From assembly GCA_002433025.1 (NCBI GenBank), contig DJGZ01000020.1, positions 35,189 through 99,188 on the forward strand: a stretch of 64,000 bases of DNA. The letters run 5' to 3'. The notes below the pieces were generated by a model, which ran no database searches, was not told the origin of the DNA, and saw only the letters and a program-made list of their open reading frames with translations. The stretch is from Bacteroidales bacterium UBA5833. Lineage in GTDB: Bacteria > Bacteroidota > Bacteroidia > Bacteroidales > Lentimicrobiaceae. This document shows, in pieces, positions 43,860-53,002 of this stretch; within the stretch, counting starts at the first letter, position 1; the number at the start of each line of letters is the position of its first letter. Made by a program: the position numbers and the translations under genes.

Positions 43860-44576
43860 ATGAAAGCAGAACAACTATTCCTTGAACTGAAAAATTACTG
43901 TAACGACCATGCGAACCCCGAACTTGTCATAAAATACTCCCGTTATTTTAAGGGAGGGGTGTATAATGCCTGGGGACTCAGCCAGGCGCTGATGGATGCA
44001 AAGAAGGACGAACTTAAGAAAGCCGGGAATATTACGGTTGACCTGGTTTTTGATACAGCCCCCTTGCTGATGAAAAGCGGCAGATACGAGGAAACTTCCT
44101 TTGTACTGATTCTTTTATCCCTGGTAAAAGATAAGCTACAAAAAACAGATATTCAGCGGATTGAAAACCTGTTTGAAACAGGTATCCGCAACTGGGCCCA
44201 TGCCGATTATTTAGGGATGTTTTTCCTGCCCGAACTGATGAAGCAGGATTTGATGGGAAAGGAGGATTTCAGGGGATGGGTTACATCGCCCTTTAAATTT
44301 CAGCGCCGCTGTGTACCGGTGACATTTATCAAACTTCTGAAGACTGGAATAGCCTTTCAGGAGCTATTCACTTTTCTTGAGCCGCTGATGCTTGATCCTG
44401 AAAGGGAAGTTCATCAGGGCATGGGCTGGTTTCTGCGCGAAGCATGGAAACTGAAAAATGCAGAAACTGAAACATTCCTGCTAAAGTGGAAAGATTCTGC
44501 CCCGCGGTTAATTATTCAGTATGCCTGCGAGAAAATGGACAAAACGGACAAAGCCCGGTTTCGCCGGGCTAAGTAA
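43860..44576 (+). CDS. AlkD-like DNA alkylation repair protein
   Basis: The ATG at 43860 (MKAEQLFLELKNYCND) gives 238 residues, almost the length of Bacillus AlkD (237). The protein is all helical with HEAT-like repeats (KSGRYEETSFVLILLSLVKD, VTFIKLLKTGIAFQELFTFL). The motif NWAHADYLG near 114-122 keeps the Trp and Asp spaced as in AlkD's active site (W109/D113). AlkD-type glycosylases remove N3- and N7-alkylated bases without base flipping. Several divergent HEAT families share this signature, so glycosylase activity is probable but not certain. The gene is convergent with the M14 peptidase; a hairpin covers its last codons. Confidence 0.82.
   Translation: MKAEQLFLELKNYCNDHANPELVIKYSRYFKGGVYNAWGLSQALMDAKKDELKKAGNITVDLVFDTAPLLMKSGRYEETSFVLILLSLVKDKLQKTDIQRIENLFETGIRNWAHADYLGMFFLPELMKQDLMGKEDFRGWVTSPFKFQRRCVPVTFIKLLKTGIAFQELFTFLEPLMLDPEREVHQGMGWFLREAWKLKNAETETFLLKWKDSAPRLIIQYACEKMDKTDKARFRRAK
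44552..44570 (-). terminator. Hairpin over the alkD-like stop, probably shared by convergent genes
   Basis: AGCCCGG (44552-44558) and CCGGGCT (44564-44570) form a perfect 7-bp stem with a 5-base loop, lying within the last codons of the plus-strand gene. On the minus strand it lies 35 bases past the M14 peptidase stop and is followed by TTTG, a weak T tract. Confidence 0.5.
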
Positions 44577-44604
44577 GTTCTGAATAACTGCTGAAAGAAG
44601 GCGG

Positions 44605-46968
44605 TTATCTGATCAGTTTTTGCACCCCAAGTAGCTGACTTCCCTGAATCAGTTTACAGTAATAGATGCCGGGAGTAAGTCCGGAAATATCAAGTTTTAT
44701 TTCCTTATCTGAGCCGACCACTGCCTGTTTACGGATGATCCTGCCCTGTGCATCTACCACAATCAGGGAGGTATTGCCATGATAATCCGGAATATTAACC
44801 GTGAAAGTAGCGATGTCACTGGCAGGATTGGGCCAGGGACCGGAAAGGTGGTTTGTGGCCAGTGCCGGTGTGTGTCCTGCTTTGGTTGTAATGTCAATGA
44901 TGGTGATGCCGAAGTTGTCAAAGAAGAATCCGTCGGCAGTGGTGTTGGCGTCGCTGCGCAGGTTGAACCTGAAGCGCACCTTTTCACCGGCATATTCAGT
45001 CAGGTTTATTTCTTCGCGTACCCAGGGATTCTGAATGCCGTCGTAAACCGGCTGTCCGGTTGCCTGATAGCTTGAACCCGAGCGGGTATATTTCCCTGAG
45101 AGCGGGGCCCAGGTAGCACCTTCATCGTTAGAGACCTTCAGTTGAACATAATCGTATCCTGCCTCAATCCTCCAGCGTGCATAAAAATTAAGGATGGCAA
45201 CCGATGCATTTGTAAGGTCTATTTCGCTGATGGTCGTAAAAGAGGTGTTCGCGTTGTTTGAATAGAATCCCGAAGGTGAATCGGCAATGGAGTAGGGGGC
45301 AGAATAGGGGAAACTGCTGTAAAGTCCCCATTGCCCGTTCCATTTATTCAGGTCGGGAAACTCATCGTAAAATACCACTACCGGAATGCCGTAGTATTTT
45401 TCGATGGTATCGCGGGTAATATAAAAACCGTTGTCGAGCGTAAGCACATACCGCAGCGTGTCACCATTGGCAACTTTATCGCTGAGTTCGAAGGAGATGG
45501 AATCGGTTTTTGACTGAAGGACAGCCAGATTGCTGATGGTTACCGGCTCGCCGACAGAAAGGAACTCATCCCCGAGGGGTTCAACGGAAACAGTATATAC
45601 AGCATTGGTTTGTCCGAGCCGTTTAACATCGAACACGATATTTGACACTTTATCGGCAATGATCATGGGGGTGATGTCGTCAATTTCGCCGTAAGGACCC
45701 GAGAATTTTGCAGCCAACAGGCTTTGTATCATATTCTCCTGGCAGAGGGGGATTATCCGGTTCACTGCCGGCCAGAATCCGTCACCCTGGCTTCCCACTT
45801 CAGGGGTGTAAGCGAGTATCTTGTTTTTGGTTGTTTGCTCTCCGTACATCCAGTCATCGGAACCTCCGTTTGAGGGATAGATGGTTCCATATCCGGCACC
45901 ATAAGTATAGTTGTTGTCCACCGTCATTCTTCTTGAGTACTCGGCAAATGCACTTTCATCGGGCGTTAATTCCGGGATGTAGCCCCAGGCATAAAGCAGC
46001 AGGTTGCTGTAGGAGTGGTAATTCAGGGCGATCTTAAAGTCATGTGATTCGCAGAACTCTTTGATGATCTGAGTTTCCGGCTCAGAAAAGGGGGCGGTGC
46101 CCCGGTAGGTCTCCTGCGAGGGATAGGGAGAAGAGCCTTCATCATCATATCCCCAGCCCAATCCGTAATTGCGGTTGAGGTCAACCCCTACATACCCGCC
46201 TCCGCTCACTCTTCTGTTTTTACGCCACATACCACCCCCGTTCGGATTGGTGGTGATGTTGCGCTGGTATCCGTCAGGATTTACAATGGGGATGAAGTAC
46301 ATCTCTGTATTGTCAACCAGGGTTTTTACCTCGATGTTGGTTTCATAATTTTCGAGCAGGTAATACATATAGTAGAGCAGGTGCTGCATGCCGATCGGTT
46401 CGCGGGCATGGTGCATGCCGGTATAAAGCACCTGAGGCTCATTCTCTGTCTCGTTGGGATTATCGGAAATTTTTACATAGTAAACCGGCCGGCCCTCAAT
46501 GGTTGTGAGTGTTGAAACAGCCTGCTTTTCCGTGATCAGGTCCGGGAAAAGATAAAACATATTATCAAGGTGCTCATAGCATTCGTCCATGGTGCTGAAT
46601 CCGCCGCAGCTTCCCAGCTCAAAATTAAAAGGTACCGGGTAATCGGAAGGCGCACGGAGGGCCTGGCGCTTAACCGCATTAGGGTCAATTCCGTCATTAC
46701 GGTTAACGTAATAGGATTCCAGGTCATCAATTTCAACCGTGCAGGAAAACCCCAGATCCTGAACTTTGCGGAATTCGCTTTCCGTCAGGGCTGTGGTGAA
46801 TGTGTTTTCCTTTTTGCTGTAAAAACCGGCATCCATGGCAATGCCCAGGCGGGCAATGGCGGGAATGTCGTCAGGATTAACATCCATGCGGACCTGCAGG
46901 TATTTTTGCTGCTGGGCCATGGCTGTAATAAACGCAAACAGGAGCAAAATGGTAAAAATGCGTTTCAT
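44605..46968 (-). CDS. Secreted M14 zinc carboxypeptidase with T9SS sorting domain
   Basis: 787 residues with a signal peptide (MKRIFTILLLFAFITAMAQ). After a propeptide of about 100 residues, the M14 domain spans about 120-420. Zinc ligands are the His and Glu of HAREPIG (near 187) and the His of ALNYHSYS (near 318). Substrate-binding residues are in VNPDGYQRN and GVDLNRNYGLGWG, and the catalytic Glu is in YTPEVGSQGDGFWP. A jelly-roll beta domain (about 540-700) resembles those following M14 and immune-inhibitor domains. The last 75 residues are a T9SS type A domain (PWPNPASDIATFTVN ... SGLTPGIYYCKLIQG). It probably trims peptides outside the cell. Confidence 0.92.
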   Translation of the reverse strand: MKRIFTILLLFAFITAMAQQQKYLQVRMDVNPDDIPAIARLGIAMDAGFYSKKENTFTTALTESEFRKVQDLGFSCTVEIDDLESYYVNRNDGIDPNAVKRQALRAPSDYPVPFNFELGSCGGFSTMDECYEHLDNMFYLFPDLITEKQAVSTLTTIEGRPVYYVKISDNPNETENEPQVLYTGMHHAREPIGMQHLLYYMYYLLENYETNIEVKTLVDNTEMYFIPIVNPDGYQRNITTNPNGGGMWRKNRRVSGGGYVGVDLNRNYGLGWGYDDEGSSPYPSQETYRGTAPFSEPETQIIKEFCESHDFKIALNYHSYSNLLLYAWGYIPELTPDESAFAEYSRRMTVDNNYTYGAGYGTIYPSNGGSDDWMYGEQTTKNKILAYTPEVGSQGDGFWPAVNRIIPLCQENMIQSLLAAKFSGPYGEIDDITPMIIADKVSNIVFDVKRLGQTNAVYTVSVEPLGDEFLSVGEPVTISNLAVLQSKTDSISFELSDKVANGDTLRYVLTLDNGFYITRDTIEKYYGIPVVVFYDEFPDLNKWNGQWGLYSSFPYSAPYSIADSPSGFYSNNANTSFTTISEIDLTNASVAILNFYARWRIEAGYDYVQLKVSNDEGATWAPLSGKYTRSGSSYQATGQPVYDGIQNPWVREEINLTEYAGEKVRFRFNLRSDANTTADGFFFDNFGITIIDITTKAGHTPALATNHLSGPWPNPASDIATFTVNIPDYHGNTSLIVVDAQGRIIRKQAVVGSDKEIKLDISGLTPGIYYCKLIQGSQLLGVQKLIR

Positions 46969-47003
46969 AGGTGGGAAGTATTTGAGAATTTTTAAGGTAC
47001 ATA

Positions 47004-47011
47004 CAAACTTA
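47004..47011 (-). promoter_or_regulatory. Candidate -7 element (TAAGTTTG) of the M14 peptidase gene
   Basis: On the minus strand TAAGTTTG matches TAnnTTTG, 35 bases before the start codon. The -33 region has no clear TTG. Confidence 0.4.
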
Positions 47012-47279
47012 CTTAAATTTGTGTGGATTAAAGGAAAGGTTGGAAATTATTTTTTGCGCTGTAGGTTTATAATGAAATGGAGTTTGAGAAATATTTATGC
47101 AACTTCGCCCGCATTTTTATAAAATTCGATTTAATCAAAACCACTGGATTTTTATCAAATCCCGTAAAGTCATAGCTTTTCAGGAATGGAATCCCGAAAA
47201 GTAATAACCCGGCAGGAATTGAAAGCCTGGTACCTCGTTGGTTTAGTATCTTTTAACTAAGAGTTCCGGCAAATTATCG

Positions 47280-47415
47280 GAGATTCCTCTCTCCGTTCGG
47301 AATGACATAGCTTTCAGAGTGATATTAGGGATGGGTGGTTGGTGGAATATGCCGCCACCCACCCCATCCCTGAAAATGCTAACTATCTGTCATTCCGAAC
47401 GAAGTGAGGAACCTC
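47280..47415. repeat. MITE-like element with 28-bp terminal inverted repeats and an inner stem
   Basis: The outer arms 47280-47307 and 47388-47415 are inverted copies with three mismatches; each contains CGTTCGGAATGACA. Inside, 47327-47345 (AGGGATGGGTGG...) pairs imperfectly with 47351-47371 (...CCACCCCATCCCT). The whole folds into a long cruciform. The arm sequence resembles an intergenic repeat (ATTCCTCACTTCGTTCGGAATGACA-like, in two halves) seen in many Bacteroidota genomes; that comparison is from memory. Confidence 0.75.
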
Positions 47416-47442
47416 ATGGATCATTTAATTAATCCACAATGC

Positions 47443-48498
47443 TCAGAATTCCACCATATTCTTCACAGCATATTCATAATCTTCGTAGCCGGACCAGGTA
47501 ACCCCTGACTTACCACCATAATATTTAAAGTAGAAACGTTTATCCTTATCGCTGAAAATGATTTTTTGCCTGAAATTTTCGATGGATTCAAGCCCAAATT
47601 CTTTTCTTTTCAAATCATATTTCAGACTGGTCTCATCAGGGAGCTGAACAAATCCGGCCTTGTGCTGGTATTTATTCAGGTCTTCTCCCATCTTGTATGT
47701 ACCCTCGGGATCAAATACATGTAAGACATATCCTATTTCCATAAGGCCGAAATCATCTCTGCTATTTGACCGTGAGATCAGGTAGGCGGCTGTAGTCATA
47801 TCGATAAGTCCTTTTTCAAGTGCTTTCAGCATATCTACAGAGTAGTTATAAATCTGAAAAGTATGGCTTTGGTGAATCACGATAATCTCGTATTTCAGGA
47901 AACCAAGATCACTTATCCCGATCAGATCTTCAGTCGGCCAGCCATATTGAACAATCAGTTCGTTCATTAATTTTACGTTGGAAGCATCTATTTTAGTGAT
48001 TGTGTCGTGATAATAGTCATGATAATTTTTCGGGTGTTTTCTGCGGAAATACTGATCTGCTTCATGAATAGAATCATAGATCGCGCGAAGCCTTATGTTA
48101 TAGGTCAGATCTATCTTTAGTTCAGGAAAATCCTTGCCTGCTTCTGACGCAAGAAATTCTTTGAATGCCGGATTATCAATAATAATCTGCCGGTCAAGCC
48201 CTTTCCCGGCAAGGTAAAGAAGTACCGGGCGGCATTCTTCATAATTGCCAGATAAGGCATAACACACCGATTTATTGTACCGGTCTTTTGCAAAGGGCGA
48301 ATCAATGAATTGAGAAGCGCTGTCGTAATAGGCAATGGCTTTCTGATAAGCCGAATCTGTGATGGACAGTTCGGCAAGATTAGTATAATAAGCATATTGC
48401 CTGATGTCGCAATTTTTCTGGTTTTCCTGTGCCGATAAAGTAAAATAGTTGCCCGGAAACCCCAGGATCATGATGCCCGTTAACAAGATGTTTTTCAT
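47443..48498 (-). CDS. Exported DUF6624-like protein
   Basis: 351 residues with a signal peptide (ILLTGIMILGFPGNYFTLSAQ). Residues about 30-110 have TPR-like helices (ELSITDSAYQKAIAYYDSAS). The part after about 160 fits the DUF6624 pattern: DASNVKLMNELIVQYGWPTED, then IIVIHQSHTFQIYNYSVDML, an acidic GLIDMTTAAYLISRS (Asp-Arg usually found, here SRS), and a late tract corresponding to the usual PQ-YGT. The match is by pattern only and the last motif is degraded. Function is unknown. The surroundings (a repeat element downstream and a gene-free stretch upstream) give no partner. Confidence 0.65.
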   Translation of the reverse strand: MKNILLTGIMILGFPGNYFTLSAQENQKNCDIRQYAYYTNLAELSITDSAYQKAIAYYDSASQFIDSPFAKDRYNKSVCYALSGNYEECRPVLLYLAGKGLDRQIIIDNPAFKEFLASEAGKDFPELKIDLTYNIRLRAIYDSIHEADQYFRRKHPKNYHDYYHDTITKIDASNVKLMNELIVQYGWPTEDLIGISDLGFLKYEIIVIHQSHTFQIYNYSVDMLKALEKGLIDMTTAAYLISRSNSRDDFGLMEIGYVLHVFDPEGTYKMGEDLNKYQHKAGFVQLPDETSLKYDLKRKEFGLESIENFRQKIIFSDKDKRFYFKYYGGKSGVTWSGYEDYEYAVKNMVEF

Positions 48499-48896
48499 TT
48501 CAAAGGAGTTTTAAATACAAATTATGTAACTTTCTTATAATTGATTCCTGAATGTAAGAGCAAAATGAGAAATCGGATGATATTAGTTTGATTAAGAGTT
48601 TTATTAAGCTACAGTTATCTGGTTAAACGAAATATCTTCACCAATATTGCAGTCATTGGAGCAATATGAACCAATTCCATTTCTGATTGTTATGCAATCG
48701 TTTGCAGGAATAAAGGAGCAATGCTGCTTCGGCCGTTGCACCTGTGGCTTTTGAGATACATCATGATATTTGGTTTTACCAGCCTGATTCCCGGAATCAG
48801 ATAATCACCCTGAATTTCAAATTACTAAACTCTGCTGCCCTTGTGTGATGCTGAGACAACATTCACTTGCGTTTATGAACATATTATAATACTCCC
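48499..48896. other. Intergenic region upstream of icmF
   Basis: 398 bases between divergent genes. I looked for a cobalamin riboswitch because the next gene encodes a B12 enzyme, but no recognisable B12 box (AGYCMGgAgaCCkGCcd-like) or strong hairpin is visible. No ORF was found. Confidence 0.5.
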
Positions 48897-51800
48897 ATGC
48901 AGGAAATAACAGCGTACAAACCTGAAAACCACATCCGGATAGTAACGGCTGCTTCATTGTTCGACGGACACGATGCGGCCATCAACGTGATGCGCAGAAT
49001 CCTTCAGTCGTCGGGGGCGGAAGTCATCCACCTGGGTCACGACCGCAGCGTTCAGGAAGTGGTGCAGTGTGCCATTCAGGAGGATGTTCAGGCCATTGCC
49101 ATTACATCCTACCAGGGCGGGCATATGGAGTATTTCAAATACATGTATGACCTGCTGCAGGAGGCCGGTTGCGGTCATATCCGGATTTTCGGCGGCGGTG
49201 GCGGCGTTATTCTTCCCCACGAAGCTGAAGAGCTTCACCAGTACGGAATAGCCAGAATATACTCTCCTGACGACGGCCGTAAAATGGGCCTGCAGGGGAT
49301 GATCAACGACCTGCTCCGGAAGGCTGATTTTGAAGCCGGAAATTTAAATGGCATCAATGCAGCAGTTATACGCTCCGGGAATGTGCGTGCCATCGCGTCC
49401 CTTATCAGCGCCGCGGAAAACCATCCCGACAAGGCAAAGGAGATTACCCGGGAACTGAAGCAGACGTGCAGTACCCTTTCGAGCCCCGTGCTTGGCGTTA
49501 CCGGTACGGGTGGCGCCGGAAAATCGTCGCTGGTGGATGAACTGGTACGACGGTTTCTGTTGGCCAATCCCGAAAAGAAGCTGGCAATCCTCTCTGTTGA
49601 TCCCACCCGCCGCAAGAGCGGAGGGGCGCTGCTGGGCGACCGCATCCGCATGAACGCGATCAATTCGCCCCAGGTATTTATGCGCAGCATGGCCACCCGG
49701 CAGGCCAACCTGGCATTGTCGAAATACATCAGCGATGCCGTGTGCATTGTTAAGAACGCAGGCTTTGATCTGGTGATACTCGAAAGTTCGGGCATAGGAC
49801 AGAGCGATACCGAGATCGTGGATTATGCCGATCTCTCCCTGTATGTGATGACGCCGGAATACGGAGCCGCCTCTCAGCTCGAGAAGATTGACATGCTTGA
49901 TTTTGCCGATGTGATCGCCATCAATAAATCGGACAAGCGCGGAGCCGCCGATGCCCTGAGGGATGTTAAAAAGCAGTTCGTCCGCAACCACAAGCGCTGG
50001 GACGATGAACAGGATTCGCTGCCGGTCTTTGCCACCCGGGCTTCTCAGTTCAACGATGCGGGGGTTAACAGGCTGTTCAATCATCTGATCTCGCTGATGA
50101 ATGCCAAAGCCGGCAAGGATTTTAAAACGTTTGAAATTGGCGCCGGAGAGGAACAGGGTGCGTCTGCAATTATCCCGCCTTCGAGGGTGCGTTACCTTTC
50201 GGAGATCAGCGATACCGTCAGGAATTACAACGCGTTGACGGACAGGCTGGCAAAAGAGGCCGCCGAGCTGCAATCGCTGGAACAGGCCGGTAGTCTGCTG
50301 AAAAAGGAATCGCAGGACGTTCCGGAAACCATTCTTCGGCGTATGGAGGCACTCCGGAAATCGCTGGGTGAAGACCATCTGGCGGTTATCGGATCGTGGG
50401 AAGAGAAGAAAAAGCGGTTCAGCGATCCGGAATACAGCTATCGTGTGAGGGGAAAAGAAATTAAGGTACAGACCTTTACGGAATCGCTTTCGCATACCAG
50501 GGTGCCGAAAATCTCCATGCCGCGCTACCAAAGCTGGGGCGATATCCTGAAGTGGAACCTGCGCGAGAATGTTCCGGGGGAGTTTCCGTATGCCTCCGGG
50601 GTTTATCCCTTTAAACGCGAAAACGAAGATCCTACGCGCATGTTTGCCGGCGAAGGCGGACCGGAGCGCACCAATAAGCGGTTTCATTACGTTTCGGCAG
50701 GAATGCCGGCGCGCAGGCTCTCCACCGCCTTCGATTCGGTTACACTTTACGGTGCCGATCCCGGCGTGCGGCCAGATATTTACGGGAAAATCGGGAACGC
50801 CGGTGTTTCGGTGGCTTGTCTTGATGACGCCAAAAAGCTCTACTCGGGTTTCAATCTGCTGGATGCCGCCACTTCGGTAAGCATGACCATCAACGGACCG
50901 GCTCCGGCCCTGGTGGGATTTTTTATGAATGCGGCCATCGATCAGCAGTGCGAGTTGTATATCCGGCAGCACGGACTCCAAGCAAAGGTTGAAAAGAAGA
51001 TTGCGGCAATATATAAAACCAGGGGCACGGAGCGCCCTGTTTATCAGGGAGCGTTGCCCACGGGTAACGACGGGCTCGGGCTGATGCTGCTGGGGGTGAC
51101 CGGCGATCAGGTATTACCGGCTGAGGTGTACAAAAAAGTAAAAACCGATACCATCTCAAAAGTCAGGGGTACCGTGCAGGCCGATATCCTGAAGGAGGAC
51201 CAGGCCCAGAACACCTGTATTTTCTCCACCGATTTTTCACTCAAGGTGATGGGGGATGTGCAGGATTACTTTATCCGGAATAACGTAAGGAATTTCTATT
51301 CCGTGTCCATCTCGGGATACCATATTGCCGAAGCGGGCGCCAATCCGGTAACCCAGCTGGCGCTTACCCTGGCCAACGGGTTTACCTATGTGGAGTATTA
51401 CCTGTCGCGCGGGATGAAGATTGATGATTTTGCCCCGAATTTCTCGTTTTTCTTTTCCAATGGTATAGATCCCGAGTATGCGGTGATGGGAAGGGTGGCC
51501 AGGCTGATCTGGGCCAAGGCCATGAAGCTGAAATACGGCGCCAACGAGCGCTCGCAGATGCTCAAGTATCATATTCAGACTTCGGGTCGCTCGCTGCATG
51601 CGCAGGAGATCGGATTTAACGATATCCGGACCACGCTTCAGGCCCTGTATGCCATTTACGACAACTGCAATTCACTGCATACCAACGCTTACGATGAAGC
51701 CATCACCACGCCCACCGAAGAATCGGTACGCAGGGCCATGGCCATTCAGCTGATCATCAATCATGAGCTGGGACTGGCGAAGAACCAGAACCCGCTGCAG

Positions 51801-52265
51801 GGGTCCTTCATCATAGAGGAGTTAACCGATCTGGTGGAGGAAGCGGTTTTGACGGAGTTCGACCGGCTTACGGAACGTGGCGGGGTGCTTGGCGCGATGG
51901 AAACCATGTACCAGCGCAGCCGCATTCAGGAAGAATCGCTCTATTACGAGAAGCTGAAGCACGACGGCAAGCTGCCCATTATGGGGGTGAATACCTTTCT
52001 TTCGTCGGAAGGCTCGCCCACCATTATTCCGGCAGAGGTAATCCGTTCAACCCCGGAAGAAAAGGATTATCAGGTGTCGATGCTCAAACAGCTGCACAAG
52101 ACCTGGCAGCCTGAAGCGGCACAGGCCCTGAAGTACCTGCATCATACGGCAGCTTCCAACGGCAACGTGTTTGAAGCCCTGATGGAAGCGACAAAGTATT
52201 GCTCGCTCGGGCAGATCACGCAGGAGTTGTTCAGGGTAGGAGGACAGTATAGGAGGAATATGTGA
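48897..52265 (+). CDS. icmF: Fused acyl-CoA mutase IcmF (B12 domain, MeaB-like GTPase, mutase)
   Basis: 1122 residues in one chain. Residues about 10-145 bind adenosylcobalamin (LFDGHDAAINVM with the base-off His, SYQGGH, FGGGGGV). Residues about 195-425 are a G-protein chaperone (GVTGTGGAGKSS Walker A, VDPTRRKSGGALLGDR, ESSGIGQSD, NKSD). Residues about 560-1090 are the mutase barrel (FHYVSAGMPARRLSTAFDSV, LYGADPGVRPDIYGKIGNAG). IcmF interconverts isobutyryl-CoA and n-butyryl-CoA; some relatives prefer isovaleryl/pivalyl-CoA. The built-in GTPase loads and protects the cofactor. It is distinct from methylmalonyl-CoA mutase, which is not in this window. Confidence 0.93.
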   Translation: MQEITAYKPENHIRIVTAASLFDGHDAAINVMRRILQSSGAEVIHLGHDRSVQEVVQCAIQEDVQAIAITSYQGGHMEYFKYMYDLLQEAGCGHIRIFGGGGGVILPHEAEELHQYGIARIYSPDDGRKMGLQGMINDLLRKADFEAGNLNGINAAVIRSGNVRAIASLISAAENHPDKAKEITRELKQTCSTLSSPVLGVTGTGGAGKSSLVDELVRRFLLANPEKKLAILSVDPTRRKSGGALLGDRIRMNAINSPQVFMRSMATRQANLALSKYISDAVCIVKNAGFDLVILESSGIGQSDTEIVDYADLSLYVMTPEYGAASQLEKIDMLDFADVIAINKSDKRGAADALRDVKKQFVRNHKRWDDEQDSLPVFATRASQFNDAGVNRLFNHLISLMNAKAGKDFKTFEIGAGEEQGASAIIPPSRVRYLSEISDTVRNYNALTDRLAKEAAELQSLEQAGSLLKKESQDVPETILRRMEALRKSLGEDHLAVIGSWEEKKKRFSDPEYSYRVRGKEIKVQTFTESLSHTRVPKISMPRYQSWGDILKWNLRENVPGEFPYASGVYPFKRENEDPTRMFAGEGGPERTNKRFHYVSAGMPARRLSTAFDSVTLYGADPGVRPDIYGKIGNAGVSVACLDDAKKLYSGFNLLDAATSVSMTINGPAPALVGFFMNAAIDQQCELYIRQHGLQAKVEKKIAAIYKTRGTERPVYQGALPTGNDGLGLMLLGVTGDQVLPAEVYKKVKTDTISKVRGTVQADILKEDQAQNTCIFSTDFSLKVMGDVQDYFIRNNVRNFYSVSISGYHIAEAGANPVTQLALTLANGFTYVEYYLSRGMKIDDFAPNFSFFFSNGIDPEYAVMGRVARLIWAKAMKLKYGANERSQMLKYHIQTSGRSLHAQEIGFNDIRTTLQALYAIYDNCNSLHTNAYDEAITTPTEESVRRAMAIQLIINHELGLAKNQNPLQGSFIIEELTDLVEEAVLTEFDRLTERGGVLGAMETMYQRSRIQEESLYYEKLKHDGKLPIMGVNTFLSSEGSPTIIPAEVIRSTPEEKDYQVSMLKQLHKTWQPEAAQALKYLHHTAASNGNVFEALMEATKYCSLGQITQELFRVGGQYRRNM

Positions 52266-52372
52266 TTGCGGATTTTGCTTGTCTCGTGAGACGGCGAGAG
52301 CCGGATAACGAGAGATTTTGGATTTTAGATTGCGGATTGCTTAATTGTATTGATCGTTATTTTTTTTGTAAG

Positions 52373-52581
52373 ACAGGATTAACAGGATTTGCAGGATTCT
52401 CTTTTTTCGACAGGATTAACAGGACTAGCAGGATTAAAAGGATTCTCTTTTTTCGACAGGATTAACAGGATTAGCAGGATTTGCAGGATTCTCTTTTTTC
52501 GACAGGATTAACAGGATTAACAGGATTTGCAGGATTCTCATTTTTGACAGGATTTACAGGATTAACAGGATTAAAAGGATT
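52373..52581. repeat. Nested 9-bp tandem array, consensus RCAGGATTW
   Basis: About 19 units of nine bases (ACAGGATTA, GCAGGATTT and variants) are grouped in blocks of three or four. The blocks are separated by a T-rich spacer of 9-10 bases (TCTTTTTTCG or a near variant). The higher-order period is about 46 bp. It is not a CRISPR, since units are contiguous and there are no unique spacers. Reading through it gives spurious RINRI-like peptides. Confidence 0.9.
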
Positions 52582-52623
52582 GTGATGCCGGGAAGATTTC
52601 GGATTTTGGTAAAGTGTTGTTCC

Positions 52624-52644
52624 GAGGTAGTTACAGACTACGCC
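52624..52644. repeat. Dispersed palindromic repeat, copy 1
   Basis: One of three copies matching GTRGTCWCAGACTAYGCC with few changes (others at 53570-53590 and 61258-61278). The two halves are partly self-complementary (GTAGTNT / AGACTAC). Confidence 0.7.
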
Positions 52645-52657
52645 AAACCGGCACCAG

Positions 52658-52730
52658 AATTCTCCTAACAGGTTTTCTTCTAACCTGTTAGGTGTAATAA
52701 AGACGTTTAAACCTTGATAAGTTAAACTTC
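52658..52730. repeat. Conserved hairpin element, copy 1
   Basis: CCTAACAGGTT (52664-52674) and AACCTGTTAGG (52682-52692) form a perfect 11-bp stem with loop TTCTTCT. A conserved 3' arm containing GACGTTTAAACC and TAAACTTC follows. A second copy lies at 61431-61504. Confidence 0.85.
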
Positions 52731-52780
52731 ATACACTGACGGGACGTCCACGCCAGCCTGATCGTTGTTATTTTTGTAAG

Positions 52781-52859
52781 ACAGGATTAACAGGATTTGC
52801 AGGATTCTCTTTTTGACAGGATTAACAGGATTAGCAGGATTAGCAGGATTAAAAGGATA
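52781..52859. repeat. Nested 9-bp tandem array, second block
   Basis: Eight units of the same RCAGGATTW repeat with one T-rich spacer. The 25 bases before it (CTGATCGTTG...TTTTTGTAAG) nearly repeat those before the first array, so array plus flank was probably duplicated together. Confidence 0.85.
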
Positions 52860-53002
52860 CTGATGCCGGACGAAATTTCAGGAATTACTATTATTTCATA
52901 ATTCCCGCCTCAACCTTAACCTTGGTTGCTGAGCGACGGTGGTCGAGCGATTCCGATCGCTATCGGAACGAGACCAGCCGAAGCACAACCTTAACCTTAA
53001 CC

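Larger units (their letters stand above)
46969..47442. other. Intergenic region holding a MITE-like repeat
   Basis: 474 bases between the M14 gene and the DUF6624-like gene. It holds a candidate -7 box for the M14 gene (47004-47011) and the inverted-repeat element at 47280-47415. No credible ORF was found. Confidence 0.7.
52266..53002. other. Repeat-filled intergenic region after icmF
   Basis: 737 bases. In order it holds a first 9-bp repeat array (52373-52581), a palindrome copy (52624-52644), a conserved hairpin element (52658-52730), a second array (52781-52859) and a palindromic block (about 52910-53005). No credible gene is present. Confidence 0.8.

Noticed and set aside
48499..48896. 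Cobalamin riboswitch before icmF
   Set aside because: Expected because IcmF uses B12, but no B12-box consensus or suitable stem-loops could be found by eye.
49344..50981. Long antisense ORF of 545 codons opposite icmF
   Set aside because: It lies wholly opposite a well-conserved enzyme gene, has unusual Arg/His-rich composition and no recognisable domain. Codon bias of G+C-rich icmF explains the open frame.
52262..52465. ORF running from the icmF stop into the repeat array
   Set aside because: The peptide is a translation of the 9-bp repeat (RINR-type) and starts inside the end of icmF.
52373..52859. CRISPR array
   Set aside because: Units are 9 bp and contiguous with a reused T-rich spacer. 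There are no unique spacers and no cas genes.
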